From an uncultured Lentisphaeria bacterium (GTDB lineage Bacteria; Verrucomicrobiota; Lentisphaeria; Victivallales; UBA1829), in NCBI GenBank assembly GCA_949287225.1, contig CASEFP010000162.1, forward strand, positions 1 to 43,053: a DNA stretch of 43,053 nucleotides, given 5' to 3'. Position 1 is the stretch's first letter. The number at the start of each line of letters is the position of its first letter. Below are positions 16,096-24,343 of this stretch, piece after piece. The notes under the pieces are model-generated. The model had not been told where the DNA came from and ran no database searches. It saw only the letters and a program-made list of their open reading frames with translations. The translations under genes and the position numbers were made by a program.

Positions 16096-16836
16096 TCATG
16101 GCACCGGTTTCAGAATCCGGCTCTGTGTATAGTACATCAGATTCGGATTTACATATCGGGAATCGCCGTTTTCCAGATATTTCCTGTAATCGCGGGGATG
16201 TGTGGCGCCGGCATGGCCGTCGGCGAACATCATGTTCATCATATTGGAGTGGCGTGCATGGACATTTGCAATGCCCTGTGTCGTCAAGCTTGGATAAATC
16301 TGATGATACTGTGCGTTTCCCCATGTCGAATTGCTGATGAAGGAGTCACCTCCAAGCATAGTCAAGGATGTTTTTTTCATAGCTTTGAAATTAATGTAAC
16401 GCTGTCTTTCTGCATTGGCAACAGAAAAATATTTCGGTGTAAATGCAGGTGTTCCGTTTGGATACAGGACACCATATGTCATCTTGCTTGCTGTTTTGGC
16501 AAGTGCGCTGGCGTCCGGTGCCAGAGGAATCAGAGGGCAGAGAAGAATTTCAAACTTGTCCGGAAGATAAGCGAAGCGCACAAGAGAATCCAACCATCCG
16601 TTATCATTTACCAGCTGCGCTTGTGCTGAATCGTAGTTCCGGATCTGATAAAGTGACTTCCAGTCTCCTGCGTAGGATAAAATGCCGAGAAGTATCTGTT
16701 TCTGATTGTTGAGACAGGAAACGGCATGCGCCTTTTCCTTCGCCTGATTCAATGCTGGCAGCAGCATCGCCGCCAGAATCGCGATGATTGCAATTACGAT
16801 TAGAAGTTCGATCAATGTGAAACATTTCATCTTCAT
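16096..16836 (-). CDS. Pseudopilin-like protein with H-X9-DG motif (cassette 1)
   Basis: The N-terminus is a class III/type IV prepilin signal: basic start, then [20 protein letters not shown] with the conserved Glu at position +5 of the mature helix. A soluble domain of about 210 residues follows. Near the end, [13 protein letters not shown] fits the H-X9-DG signature of prepilin-associated proteins common in Lentisphaerota and Planctomycetes. The protein should be processed by a prepilin peptidase and sit in the inner membrane or a pseudopilus. ATG at 16836 is preferred because GGAG lies nine bases upstream, inside the end of the LacI gene; a GTG at 16842 is too close. It is second in its cassette, 44 bases before the DUF4838 gene. 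Confidence 0.85.
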   Translation of the reverse strand: MKMKCFTLIELLIVIAIIAILAAMLLPALNQAKEKAHAVSCLNNQKQILLGILSYAGDWKSLYQIRNYDSAQAQLVNDNGWLDSLVRFAYLPDKFEILLCPLIPLAPDASALAKTASKMTYGVLYPNGTPAFTPKYFSVANAERQRYINFKAMKKTSLTMLGGDSFISNSTWGNAQYHQIYPSLTTQGIANVHARHSNMMNMMFADGHAGATHPRDYRKYLENGDSRYVNPNLMYYTQSRILKPVP

Positions 16837-16842
16837 TTCCAC

Positions 16843-17871
16843 TCACTCCTTTTCCATTTTTTTTATGCTTTTTCCCTGAATCAGCTTGTAACTGACGGAA
16901 TATTGTCCGTTGGCACGCTCTCCATGAGAGGTGATGAACTCCATGGCAATGTCGGTGAAGGTATCATAGTCATGAACGAAATAAGTCGGCGGGGGATTCA
17001 GAGCCGGAGCGAAGTAGTCGCCCTCGATTCCCAGCATGGATACATCGTCCGGAATGCGGATTCCCAGTTCCCGGCAGAGAATATAAAAAAACATTTGAGT
17101 CTCGCAAGGATAAACCAGATATGCAGTGTGTCGTTTCCGGAGCAGATCGCATGCCAGTGGGAAATCGCGGGGCAGCTCATCCGGAACATTGTAAATATTG
17201 TAGACATTGCTGTGCAGGAGGTCCAGATCAGGATCTGGAACCAAACCGGCATTTCGCATCGCGTCAAGATATCCATTCAAAACCTCCGAGAGACAAGCGA
17301 CTGCGCCGTCATTTGATGGCTTTTCCAGCAGATAAGGGCCTGCATAAGCGATTCCGCGGTGTCCGGCATCAAGTAGCATCTTTGTCCCGCGGTAAGCCGC
17401 CTCGTAATGATTGGAATGTGCGGTCGGGAAAAAATTTTCCGATCCGATCAGCCCCATTACTGGAATTCCGCTGTCAAGCAGCAGCTGAACGCTTTCACGG
17501 GGCAGAAAATGGGTCGACAGAATAATTACCGTTTCCACCTTTGCGCTGATGAGTTTATTGATCTCCTCGGGAGAAGGGGAAAGACTTATCATCATTTTGT
17601 AAGGAGTATTCATCAGGCGCAGACGGAGTTTTTCCAGAAGATTCGGATAAATATAGCGATTCAGCCCATGTGTCAGAATGCCGATGATTCCCGATTTTCC
17701 GGTGGAAAGAGTGGTCGCCGTCGTCGACGGATTCCAGTTGCTTTCATGGATGAAGCGGAGAATCTTCTCCTTCACGTCCGCGCGGACATAGCCGGAGTTG
17801 TTGATCGTGCGCGACACCGTCGCGACTCCAACCCCGCAATGCTTTGCGATATCCCGGATCGTCAGACTCAT
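16843..17871 (-). CDS. LacI-family transcriptional regulator (cassette 1)
   Basis: The 342-residue protein has the LacI helix-turn-helix and hinge at residues 4-50 (IRDIAKHCGVGVATVSRTIN), followed by a periplasmic-binding-protein-type sensor domain starting at GIIGILTHG. Such proteins bind paired half-sites as dimers and release or bind DNA with a sugar ligand. A perfect palindrome overlapping the promoter region of this same gene (17895-17908) is the natural operator, so the gene is probably autoregulated along with the pseudopilin and DUF4838 genes. GGAGG precedes the ATG. The 3' end carries the ribosome site of the next gene, which suggests translational coupling. Confidence 0.93.
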   Translation of the reverse strand: MSLTIRDIAKHCGVGVATVSRTINNSGYVRADVKEKILRFIHESNWNPSTTATTLSTGKSGIIGILTHGLNRYIYPNLLEKLRLRLMNTPYKMMISLSPSPEEINKLISAKVETVIILSTHFLPRESVQLLLDSGIPVMGLIGSENFFPTAHSNHYEAAYRGTKMLLDAGHRGIAYAGPYLLEKPSNDGAVACLSEVLNGYLDAMRNAGLVPDPDLDLLHSNVYNIYNVPDELPRDFPLACDLLRKRHTAYLVYPCETQMFFYILCRELGIRIPDDVSMLGIEGDYFAPALNPPPTYFVHDYDTFTDIAMEFITSHGERANGQYSVSYKLIQGKSIKKMEKE

Positions 17872-17894
17872 CTTTCCTCCATCACAGTTTAATG

Positions 17895-17943
17895 TGGAAC
17901 CGGTTCCATATTTCTATTATAATCAAAAAAAGCCGATTGTCAA
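17895..17943 (-). promoter_or_regulatory. Consensus promoter with LacI-type operator
   Basis: On the minus strand there is an exact TTGACA (17938-17943), a 16-base spacer and an exact TATAAT (17916-17921). Seven bases later lies the perfect 14-bp palindrome TGGAACCGGTTCCA (17895-17908) with the central CG typical of LacI-family operators. The palindrome covers the expected transcription start, so binding there should repress the whole LacI, pseudopilin, DUF4838 unit. Confidence 0.85.
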
Positions 17944-18093
17944 GGGGGTAAAGAGAAAAAATGCAAATACTGCGGAATTGATTCCGGGAGAGGAGAAGGA
18001 ACCGGAAACACGGACTGTCGGAAAGGGGCTGGCTGCCGGATGGATTTTTCCGACAGGTCTGTCCCGGTCAGAGGAGGCGGATCAGAGAGACGC

Positions 18094-18579
18094 TTATTTC
18101 TTTGCCGGCTGTTTCGCAACCGGTGCCGCCACTGCGGCTTTTGCGTCTTTCGAAGCGTCTTTCACCGCATCTTTTGTCGCCGCAGCCGTATTTTTCGCTG
18201 CATCCTTTGCCGTAGCGACAGTCTCTTTCGCCGCCGCCGCCGTATTTTTCGCAGCATCCTTCGTTTCCGCGGCCGTTCCGCTTTGCGCGGGAGCTTCCAT
18301 TGCGGATTTGTCGCTCGAGATCAGGGATTTGTTCGATGCCGCCTTATGACCGGTCAGGACCGCCAGCGTCAGCGTCAGAACAAAGAACAATGCAAGCAGG
18401 TAGATCGTCAGCTTGGAAAGCTGTCCCATCGCCTGTGCGCCGAAAACGCTTTCCCCGATGCCGCCGAATGCGGAACCGAATCCGCCGCCCTTGGACGGCT
18501 GAACCAGCACAAGCACGATAAGAAGAATCGCGATTAAAACGACCGAAGCGTAAATGACTGCACTGATGACTGTCAACAT
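18094..18579 (-). CDS. secG: SecG preprotein translocase subunit with Ala/Lys-rich tail
   Basis: SecG is the small accessory subunit of the SecYEG channel. Residues 3-27 and 57-76 are the two membrane helices, joined by the conserved QPSKGGGFGSAFGG loop. The frame is open upstream to 18657, but the ATG at 18579 gives the proper family start and has AAGGA about ten bases before it. Unusually, about 80 residues follow the second helix (81-161). They are rich in Ala, Lys, Asp and Thr, with a repeated KDAAKNTAAA unit (107-116 and 125-134, 54 bp apart) and AKDA/VKDA variants, like the 11-residue repeats of LEA-type helices. Most SecG proteins end soon after helix two. Confidence 0.9.
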   Translation of the reverse strand: MLTVISAVIYASVVLIAILLIVLVLVQPSKGGGFGSAFGGIGESVFGAQAMGQLSKLTIYLLALFFVLTLTLAVLTGHKAASNKSLISSDKSAMEAPAQSGTAAETKDAAKNTAAAAKETVATAKDAAKNTAAATKDAVKDASKDAKAAVAAPVAKQPAKK

Positions 18580-18819
18580 GTTTTTCAATTCCTTGAAGTT
18601 AAAATATAAGATTCTGATTTCTTCTTTACTGAAATCACAGAAATAATAAAATAACATGCCGGTCGGCTTTTTTCAATCCCGGGAGATGCAGATTTCCCGA
18701 AACTTTCCATTTTTTCCCGCTTCCGGGATCCGGGGCAGGGGAGCATTCCGCCTTGTGCATTGGCCCGTCCGGCATTTGAAAAAAAGCCGGAAAAATGCTT
18801 TCCTCCCGGGATTCTTCCC

Positions 18820-18848
18820 TTGACATTTGCCGCTTTCCGGAATATCTT
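18820..18848 (+). promoter_or_regulatory. Promoter of the GntR-GH36 operon
   Basis: TTGACA (18820-18825) and TATCTT (18843-18848) are 17 bases apart. An imperfect inverted repeat (TGGTAA...TAACCA) lies between the -10 box and the ribosome site, a plausible operator for the regulator encoded directly downstream. Confidence 0.6.
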
Positions 18849-18885
18849 AACTGGTAATGACAACATAACCACAAAAGGATGCCGT

Positions 18886-19914
18886 ATGCCGCTGAACCGG
18901 GAAACACCAGTGCCGCTTTATTATCAGCTGATTGTCGAGCTTCGCGAAAAGCTTCTGAAGAAACTTTCTCCCGGCGCGGCGATTCCCTCCGAACGCGAAC
19001 TCTGTGAACAGTTTCAGGTAAGCCGGATCACAGTAAGGAAAGCCGTCGAGGAACTGACCGCAAACGGGGAACTCTATAAACTCCACGGCAAAGGCACCTT
19101 CAAAACGAAAAACACCGCCAGTTCCATCCGGGAACTGACATATGTCATTTACGATATTTCCATGGCGGCGTATCCGGGGCGCGAGCGTTCCATTCAGGCC
19201 ATGGCGGAGGTTGCGGAGCACCGCGGCTGTCATTTCGTGATCCGCGGATTCAACGCCGCCGCCGGGAATGCCGGTTTCCGTGATTTCGCCTTCCGCGAGA
19301 ACAACGGCGGTTATCTTCTCAGCGTGCAGGAACTGACAGCGGAAGACATTGCGGAGATCCGCCGGAAACGGATTCCGTGTGTCTTCATGAACCAGAACGA
19401 GGGCTACAGCGTCCGGGCGCCGATGGATCAGGCCGGCGTCCTCGCGGCGGAATGGGTGAAGCGGAACAAGGCGGGAGATGCGCTTCTTTTCGTGCCGCCT
19501 CTTTCTCTGCCGAACAACCGCGAATTCCTGGAAGCCTTCCGGAAAACACTCGGGGCGGATTTTCCTCTTGAGGTCCGGGAGGTTCCATACAGCCGTGAGG
19601 CGGCCTCCCGGGCAATGGAACAGTTTCTGTCGGAAAGGGAAGCTCCGGGAGTTCTGGTCTGCGCGGACGATCTGATCGCGGCGGGGGCTTCGGACGTTCT
19701 GACACACTGCGGAATCCGGGAGAAGGTGCCGCTCTGCGGACTCAACAACACCTATCTCGCCAGAGAACTGGGATTCTCCAGCATTGACCTCCACGGGGAG
19801 GCCTGCGCGCGTGCGGCGGCGGAACTGCTTGCCGATATTCTGGAAGGGAAAGCGCCTCCGCCGCCTTGGTCCATCGTCATTCAACCTGAACTTAAGGAAA
19901 GGGCAGTTCAATGA
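18886..19914 (+). CDS. GntR-family regulator with LacI-type sensor domain
   Basis: Residues 1-75 form a GntR winged helix (PLYYQLIVELREKL, then PSERELCEQFQVSRITVRKA, then GELYKLHGKGTF). The remainder is a periplasmic-binding-protein-like ligand domain, as in AraR-type regulators. The open frame extends upstream to 18760, but the ATG at 18886 begins the domain exactly and has AAAGGA before it. The stop overlaps the start of the GH36 gene by four bases (ATGA), so the two are co-translated. Its probable job is to control this operon in response to galactose-containing sugars; the ligand is inferred from the neighbour only. Confidence 0.9.
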   Translation: MPLNRETPVPLYYQLIVELREKLLKKLSPGAAIPSERELCEQFQVSRITVRKAVEELTANGELYKLHGKGTFKTKNTASSIRELTYVIYDISMAAYPGRERSIQAMAEVAEHRGCHFVIRGFNAAAGNAGFRDFAFRENNGGYLLSVQELTAEDIAEIRRKRIPCVFMNQNEGYSVRAPMDQAGVLAAEWVKRNKAGDALLFVPPLSLPNNREFLEAFRKTLGADFPLEVREVPYSREAASRAMEQFLSEREAPGVLVCADDLIAAGASDVLTHCGIREKVPLCGLNNTYLARELGFSSIDLHGEACARAAAELLADILEGKAPPPPWSIVIQPELKERAVQ

Positions 19915-21539
19915 AGGTATCTCTTTATCATCACGGTTCGGAACCGTATGCGGTTCTCGAGCACTCCGGCGATTACGGCAGACTTGCAGTCAAGGTGCCC
20001 GGGCAGAGCGGCCTCCTGCGGATGTGCTTCTCCGTGCCGATTCTGGACATGCACGGCTACTGGGTGCCGGAAAGCCGCACGCCCTCGACCAAGATCGTCT
20101 GGGTGATCGAGAGCAAAAGTGCCGGTCAGCGCGCGTTTCCCTACATCGCCTTTTTCAATTCGAAACAGATCAACCGCTTTTCCGCCGGCTTGACGAATCT
20201 CATTGACGATACGCGGATTCTCGCGAAGATGAATCAGGAGAAATGCACCTACGACATTACATTTGAGGTCGCGCTCGGGCCGGACTCCCGGGATTTTGAA
20301 CTGGTTCTCGATCGGCGGGCGCAGCGCTGGACCGATTCCCTCGCGGACTGGCGCAAAACGCTCGTGCTGGACACTCCTGTGATTCCCGACGGCGCATGGG
20401 AGCCCGTCTACTGCACCTGGTACGCGGTTCACGCTGCCGTCACGCAGGACTGGGTCGAGGAGAATGCGCGGATCGCCTCCAGTCTCGGTTTCCGGACGCT
20501 CATCATCGACGACGGCTGGTGCTTCGACGTGATGAAACGGGTTTCTCCGCAGACGATCTCGTCGTGGTACGAGATGATCGGCGACTGGCGCCTTTCGGAA
20601 AAGAAGTTCCCCGATTTCGAGAACCACCGCAGACGCGTGCAGGCGATGGGGATGAAATACCTGTTCTGGGTTGCGCCGTTCCTGATCGGGGCGAAGAGCG
20701 AGCTCGCCGGAAAAATCGCCGGATCTTTCAGGAAGGAATATCACGAAGGGTGTTACACGTTCGACAGCCGCTGCGGAGAGGCGGCAGAAATCCTGCTCGA
20801 CAAGATGAAACATGTGCTCACGGATTACGGACTGGACGGCCTCAAGGTCGATTTTCTCGATTACATCTACCCGAATCCGGAGGAGCCGCGCGGCGAGGAG
20901 ACCACACGTTTCATCCGGGAGCTCGCAAAGACAATCCGTTCCGTGAAGCCGGACGCGCTGATCGAGTTCCGCCAGGCTTACGCCACGCCGGGCATGCACG
21001 CTTACGGGACGCAGTTCCGCGCGGGAGACGTGCCGTTTGACTTCATCGACAACTTCCACCGCCTTGCCCAGATCCGCATCAGCATGGGGGACGGCGTTCC
21101 CGTTCATGCTGATCCGGTCTACTGGCATCCGCGGGAGTCCGCGGTCAACATTTCGCGTCACATGATCGCCTCGCTTGCCGGGGTGCCGATGCTTTCGATG
21201 GATCTTCCCTCTGTCAGTGAAACGGAAAAACGGATCATCCGCCACTGGCTCGATTTCTATCAGGCGCACCGGAAAACGCTCAATTTCGGGAAGTGGGACG
21301 TCACCTATCACCAGAGCGGCGCGGCCTATGCGATGGCGACGGGCGAAACGGAAAGCGTTCTGATCCTTCAGGATTCGGCTCGTCTGGGCGAGGCGCTTTC
21401 GAAGGCGGCGGACCACGTCTTCATCCTGAATCTTTCCCCCGATACACTTGCGCTTCCCGGTGCTGACTCGTGGGATGGAGAGGGAAATCCCGCGGCATCG
21501 GGCGTGATTCCGCCCGGCGGACTCGGCGAAAGGAGATAA
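19911..21539 (+). CDS. GH36-type alpha-galactosidase-like glycoside hydrolase
   Basis: The 542-residue protein has a short N-terminal beta domain, then a melibiase-type TIM barrel. The barrel shows TLIIDDGWCF (about 200-210), WVAPFLIGAKS, the nucleophile D314 in DGLKVDFLDY, and the probable acid/base D373 in RAGDVPFDF. The 59-residue spacing fits clan GH-D enzymes. There is no signal peptide, so it probably cleaves imported alpha-galactosides in the cytoplasm. A related activity such as alpha-N-acetylgalactosaminidase or isomaltosidase cannot be excluded. It overlaps the GntR gene by four bases and is followed by two hairpins. Confidence 0.85.
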   Translation: MKVSLYHHGSEPYAVLEHSGDYGRLAVKVPGQSGLLRMCFSVPILDMHGYWVPESRTPSTKIVWVIESKSAGQRAFPYIAFFNSKQINRFSAGLTNLIDDTRILAKMNQEKCTYDITFEVALGPDSRDFELVLDRRAQRWTDSLADWRKTLVLDTPVIPDGAWEPVYCTWYAVHAAVTQDWVEENARIASSLGFRTLIIDDGWCFDVMKRVSPQTISSWYEMIGDWRLSEKKFPDFENHRRRVQAMGMKYLFWVAPFLIGAKSELAGKIAGSFRKEYHEGCYTFDSRCGEAAEILLDKMKHVLTDYGLDGLKVDFLDYIYPNPEEPRGEETTRFIRELAKTIRSVKPDALIEFRQAYATPGMHAYGTQFRAGDVPFDFIDNFHRLAQIRISMGDGVPVHADPVYWHPRESAVNISRHMIASLAGVPMLSMDLPSVSETEKRIIRHWLDFYQAHRKTLNFGKWDVTYHQSGAAYAMATGETESVLILQDSARLGEALSKAADHVFILNLSPDTLALPGADSWDGEGNPAASGVIPPGGLGERR

Positions 21540-21546
21540 CCGTTCC

Positions 21547-21619
21547 GGATGCCCGCTATTGGGGCATCCCAACACAGTTCGGAGTTTTTTTTGACAGAAA
21601 TATCCTTCCGGACTGTGTT
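21547..21619 (+). terminator. Paired hairpins after the GH36 gene
   Basis: The first hairpin is an 8-bp perfect stem, GGATGCCC (21547-21554) with GGGCATCC (21562-21569). The second is a 13-bp stem with one wobble pair: 21571-21583 with 21607-21619, enclosing a T-rich loop. A run of eight T follows the 5' arm of the second. Together they are likely to end transcription of the GntR-GH36 unit. Confidence 0.55.
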
Positions 21620-21738
21620 TTGTGCGAACCGTTTTTTTGCTGCTGCGTTATTCCGTTTCGGATGTGTGAACGCTGATGATTTTTTCAACAGAAAAAGCGG
21701 CCCATTTCTTCCGGGAGGTGTAGTTTACCATGCCGCTT

Positions 21739-23079
21739 TCACTCCGGATGCGATCCGGCGGGAAGGCATGGAGTGCCGCAGTTACCTGTCTGTGTCCGCA
21801 TTGACAGTGCGGCCGTTCCTTCTTCCGCTGAGATTTTCAAAAGCATCTGTTTATATGTTTCCTCTATTTTTCTCGGCTGCCTGACCGGATACCAGTGCTG
21901 GTCGGCGAGAAAATCCGCAATTTCCGGATTGTTGCGTGGGATACCGTGAAATTCCAGCACGACATCGGCAATGTTTTTCCGGACCGATGGCGAATAGGTG
22001 TCTGTTTTACGGTTTTTCCAGTATTTTTCATAGCGCTCCGGTTTTTCTTTTCTGATTTTTTCCCGGAGGGCCGCCTGTTTTTCCAGGAAGAGTTTCAGCG
22101 TCTGGTTGAACAGTTCGAATTGTTCGGCATTTACCGGAATGCACGGGAAGAGATAGCGGATTGTAATAGGATCGTTTTTTTTCGGTGTGAAGGGTTGAAA
22201 GACCACTTCCAGACAGCGGTCATGCCGTTTTTTCCCCTCCACGGTCCGCCAGCGCTCAAATTCCGGAGACCAGACGCGGATCATGGGCATGGAAGGAGAA
22301 AAGAGATGATTAAATTGACCGGGATGTTTTTTCCGCCTTTCCAGACGCTTGATCCGTTCGGACCCGGACTCCTCCCAGGCTCCGCGCCCGGCGAGATATT
22401 CCTCAAAATCGAAAGGATAATAGCGGAATACCGCCTTTTCAATGACTCCCGCCCAGCTGGATCCGGTTTCGGTCACATAGAAATGCCGCTGTTCCAGGCC
22501 TGTGGTCAGAAAATCAAGATATGCGCATCGGTATTCCCGCTCTCTGGAAAACACCTCCCTGCGGCATGTCGAACCAAGCCCGAGATAGCCTTCCATGGTG
22601 TAATTTACGAAGAGTTCCATGGTTTCGTGAGGGGAAAAAGCCATCTCCCAGAGAAAAAGATTGCTGAATCGGCGTTCTTTATCCCATGGAACAAAGCGCA
22701 CGGGATAAACCTTCTCGCGCGTTCCGGCGGTAAAGGCGAAATGGTTCACGATTTCGCTCTGATTGATTTCCGCCGGATTCCGGAAAAAAAGTGCTTCAGT
22801 GGAAAGAGGAAAACCCACCTGAAGAACGACCTTGTTTCCCGAGAGATTGCGCAGAAGGAAGCGGCAGTGGAACTCCATTTTGTCGAGGTTGCGGCAGGAG
22901 GTGTCCACGGGATAATCCCCCCTGCGCGGAATCATGACCACCTCTTCTTCGACCATCTGCACTTCGGAACTCTTTTCCAGAACCGGAGTCTGCCCGCTGC
23001 CACGGAATACTCCCGCGTTCCCGGAAGTGCGGAGCACTATGGAGAGGAGAAAAAAGAACACCAATATTTTTTTCATCAT
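21739..23079 (-). CDS. Exported protein with YARHG-like C-terminal segment
   Basis: I do not recognise the main domain. From the ATG at 23079 (GGAGG upstream; a second ATG follows directly), a clear signal peptide MMKKILVFFFLLSIVL is present. The next 250 residues look like beta sandwiches typical of DUF4424-like surface proteins (FHCRFLLRNLSGNKVVLQVGFPL). After a Lys/Glu-rich helical stretch (about 330-370), NIADVVLEFHGI...IADFLADQHWYPVRQ resembles a YARHG domain, found at the ends of extracellular proteins. The product is probably periplasmic or surface-exposed. It lies 68 bases after the membrane-protein gene on the same strand. Confidence 0.7.
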   Translation of the reverse strand: MMKKILVFFFLLSIVLRTSGNAGVFRGSGQTPVLEKSSEVQMVEEEVVMIPRRGDYPVDTSCRNLDKMEFHCRFLLRNLSGNKVVLQVGFPLSTEALFFRNPAEINQSEIVNHFAFTAGTREKVYPVRFVPWDKERRFSNLFLWEMAFSPHETMELFVNYTMEGYLGLGSTCRREVFSREREYRCAYLDFLTTGLEQRHFYVTETGSSWAGVIEKAVFRYYPFDFEEYLAGRGAWEESGSERIKRLERRKKHPGQFNHLFSPSMPMIRVWSPEFERWRTVEGKKRHDRCLEVVFQPFTPKKNDPITIRYLFPCIPVNAEQFELFNQTLKLFLEKQAALREKIRKEKPERYEKYWKNRKTDTYSPSVRKNIADVVLEFHGIPRNNPEIADFLADQHWYPVRQPRKIEETYKQMLLKISAEEGTAALSMRTQTGNCGTPCLPAGSHPE

Positions 23080-23147
23080 ATTTCCTCCCGCCGCTGAAAA
23101 AACGCATCGCGGTATTTTGCGGGCTGCCGGAAAAAATGCCTCGGACG

Positions 23148-24014
23148 TCACTTCTTTGCCCGGAAGGCTCCGGCGAGTTCCTCCTGCGTGAACAGCGGAA
23201 CCATCTCTCCCTCCGCATACTGGTAGAGCGCCGCACGGTAGATCGCCTGGGCGACATTGACCAGATAGCTGAACAGGATCAGCGCAATCAGCAGACTACC
23301 TGCCATGAATGCCAGCAGAATCCAGCAGATTGCGGATTCTGCAAAAAAGCCGATGACACCCCCCGCGATCATCAGAAGAATGAACAGGAATACCGCAATC
23401 CCGCTGATCATGTTGATTCCGACGAATCCGATCAGCGATTCCCCCCATGTCCGTTTGATTGCGCCCGCGGAATATTTCAGCGCCTGGAAAGGATTGTTCA
23501 GCTCGCGGTTGCGGACAATTGCCGGAATCGCAAAACAGGACGCCACCGCCCAGACGACTCCCGCAAGTTTGATGACGATTGTCCCGATGACGCCGGCCCG
23601 GCGCTCCAGCATTTGGAGAAGCACTCCCACCGTGGAGGCAAGAAGCGACCACATGAAGATCGCCTTGAAACGGGAAAAGGCATCCCGGATGCCGCGGGTG
23701 ATCTGAACGGATTCACCGTTCAGCCCATGGAAAATTTCACAGAAAAACGCGGCCATGCACAGGTTGGAGACAAGCATTGTCACCAGATAGAGCACAAAGA
23801 AAACAACAATGCCCAGAATCCCGGACTCGCCGCCGCTTTCCGCTTCCGGATCTCCCGTCAGAACGATCCAGAGAAACGTGCCGGCTACAATGAGCGTGAT
23901 CAGAAGGATCATGGCAAATGCGGAGATCAGCGGAAAAATCAGCAGTTTCTTTTCCGCCATGATCAGTTTCAGCGACTTGAGAAAAATGTCCCAGCTGCGT
24001 TGGAGTTTCCCCAT
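23148..24014 (-). CDS. DUF6159-like polytopic membrane protein
   Basis: This protein has about six membrane segments. The family-like start is MGKLQRSWDIFLKSLKLI, followed by EKKLLIFPLISA. Later segments include RAGVIGTIVIKLAGVVWAVA and a cytoplasmic stretch YSAGAIKRTWGESLIGFVG. These features match DUF6159 integral membrane proteins, whose role is unknown. The open frame begins at 24062, but ATG 24014 is chosen because GGAGA lies upstream and the family start is there. It probably forms a two-gene unit with the exported protein gene at 21739-23079. Confidence 0.8.
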   Translation of the reverse strand: MGKLQRSWDIFLKSLKLIMAEKKLLIFPLISAFAMILLITLIVAGTFLWIVLTGDPEAESGGESGILGIVVFFVLYLVTMLVSNLCMAAFFCEIFHGLNGESVQITRGIRDAFSRFKAIFMWSLLASTVGVLLQMLERRAGVIGTIVIKLAGVVWAVASCFAIPAIVRNRELNNPFQALKYSAGAIKRTWGESLIGFVGINMISGIAVFLFILLMIAGGVIGFFAESAICWILLAFMAGSLLIALILFSYLVNVAQAIYRAALYQYAEGEMVPLFTQEELAGAFRAKK

Positions 24015-24250
24015 CTTGTCCCGTCTCCTCATTTTTGAAATAGTATTGAATGCTGCAACCATCCCTGAAACATTATATCACGGATTATCTGAGGAAACAA
24101 GCGGGGAAGAGATATTTTTCCGGATATTTCCGGATTGCTGTTGCGATTATGACAGGCGCCGGAAAGGGGAGGGGGCTTTCCCCCGGTGCCGGAGAGAAAA
24201 AATTGATGCTGAGCGGGGGAAAGAGTTGCGCATTGCTCCAACTTTCCAGT

Positions 24251-24331
24251 CAGTCCCGGTGCGGTCCGGCTGCGCAAGCCGGCCGCCGGAGGCGAAAACC
24301 CCCGATACGGGCATGTGCTCTGCACCGGGGG
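24251..24331 (+). repeat. Dispersed hairpin repeat, diverged copy C
   Basis: Positions 24251-24294 match the 3' two-thirds of the 59-base repeat at 153-211 (about 39 of 44 bases by eye, same orientation). The following CCCCCGATAC...CACCGGGGG (24299-24331) resembles the extension of copy A. Read on the minus strand this last stem ends in TTTT and lies just after the phosphomannomutase stop codon, so the repeat may double as its terminator. No gene is seen in 24015-24343. Confidence 0.6.
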
Positions 24332-24343
24332 ATTTCCTTCCGG

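Noticed and set aside
19908..21575. Long minus-strand frame of 555 codons
   Set aside because: It is antisense to the GH36 gene, which has clear catalytic motifs and codon structure; the antisense protein is Arg-rich and matches nothing.
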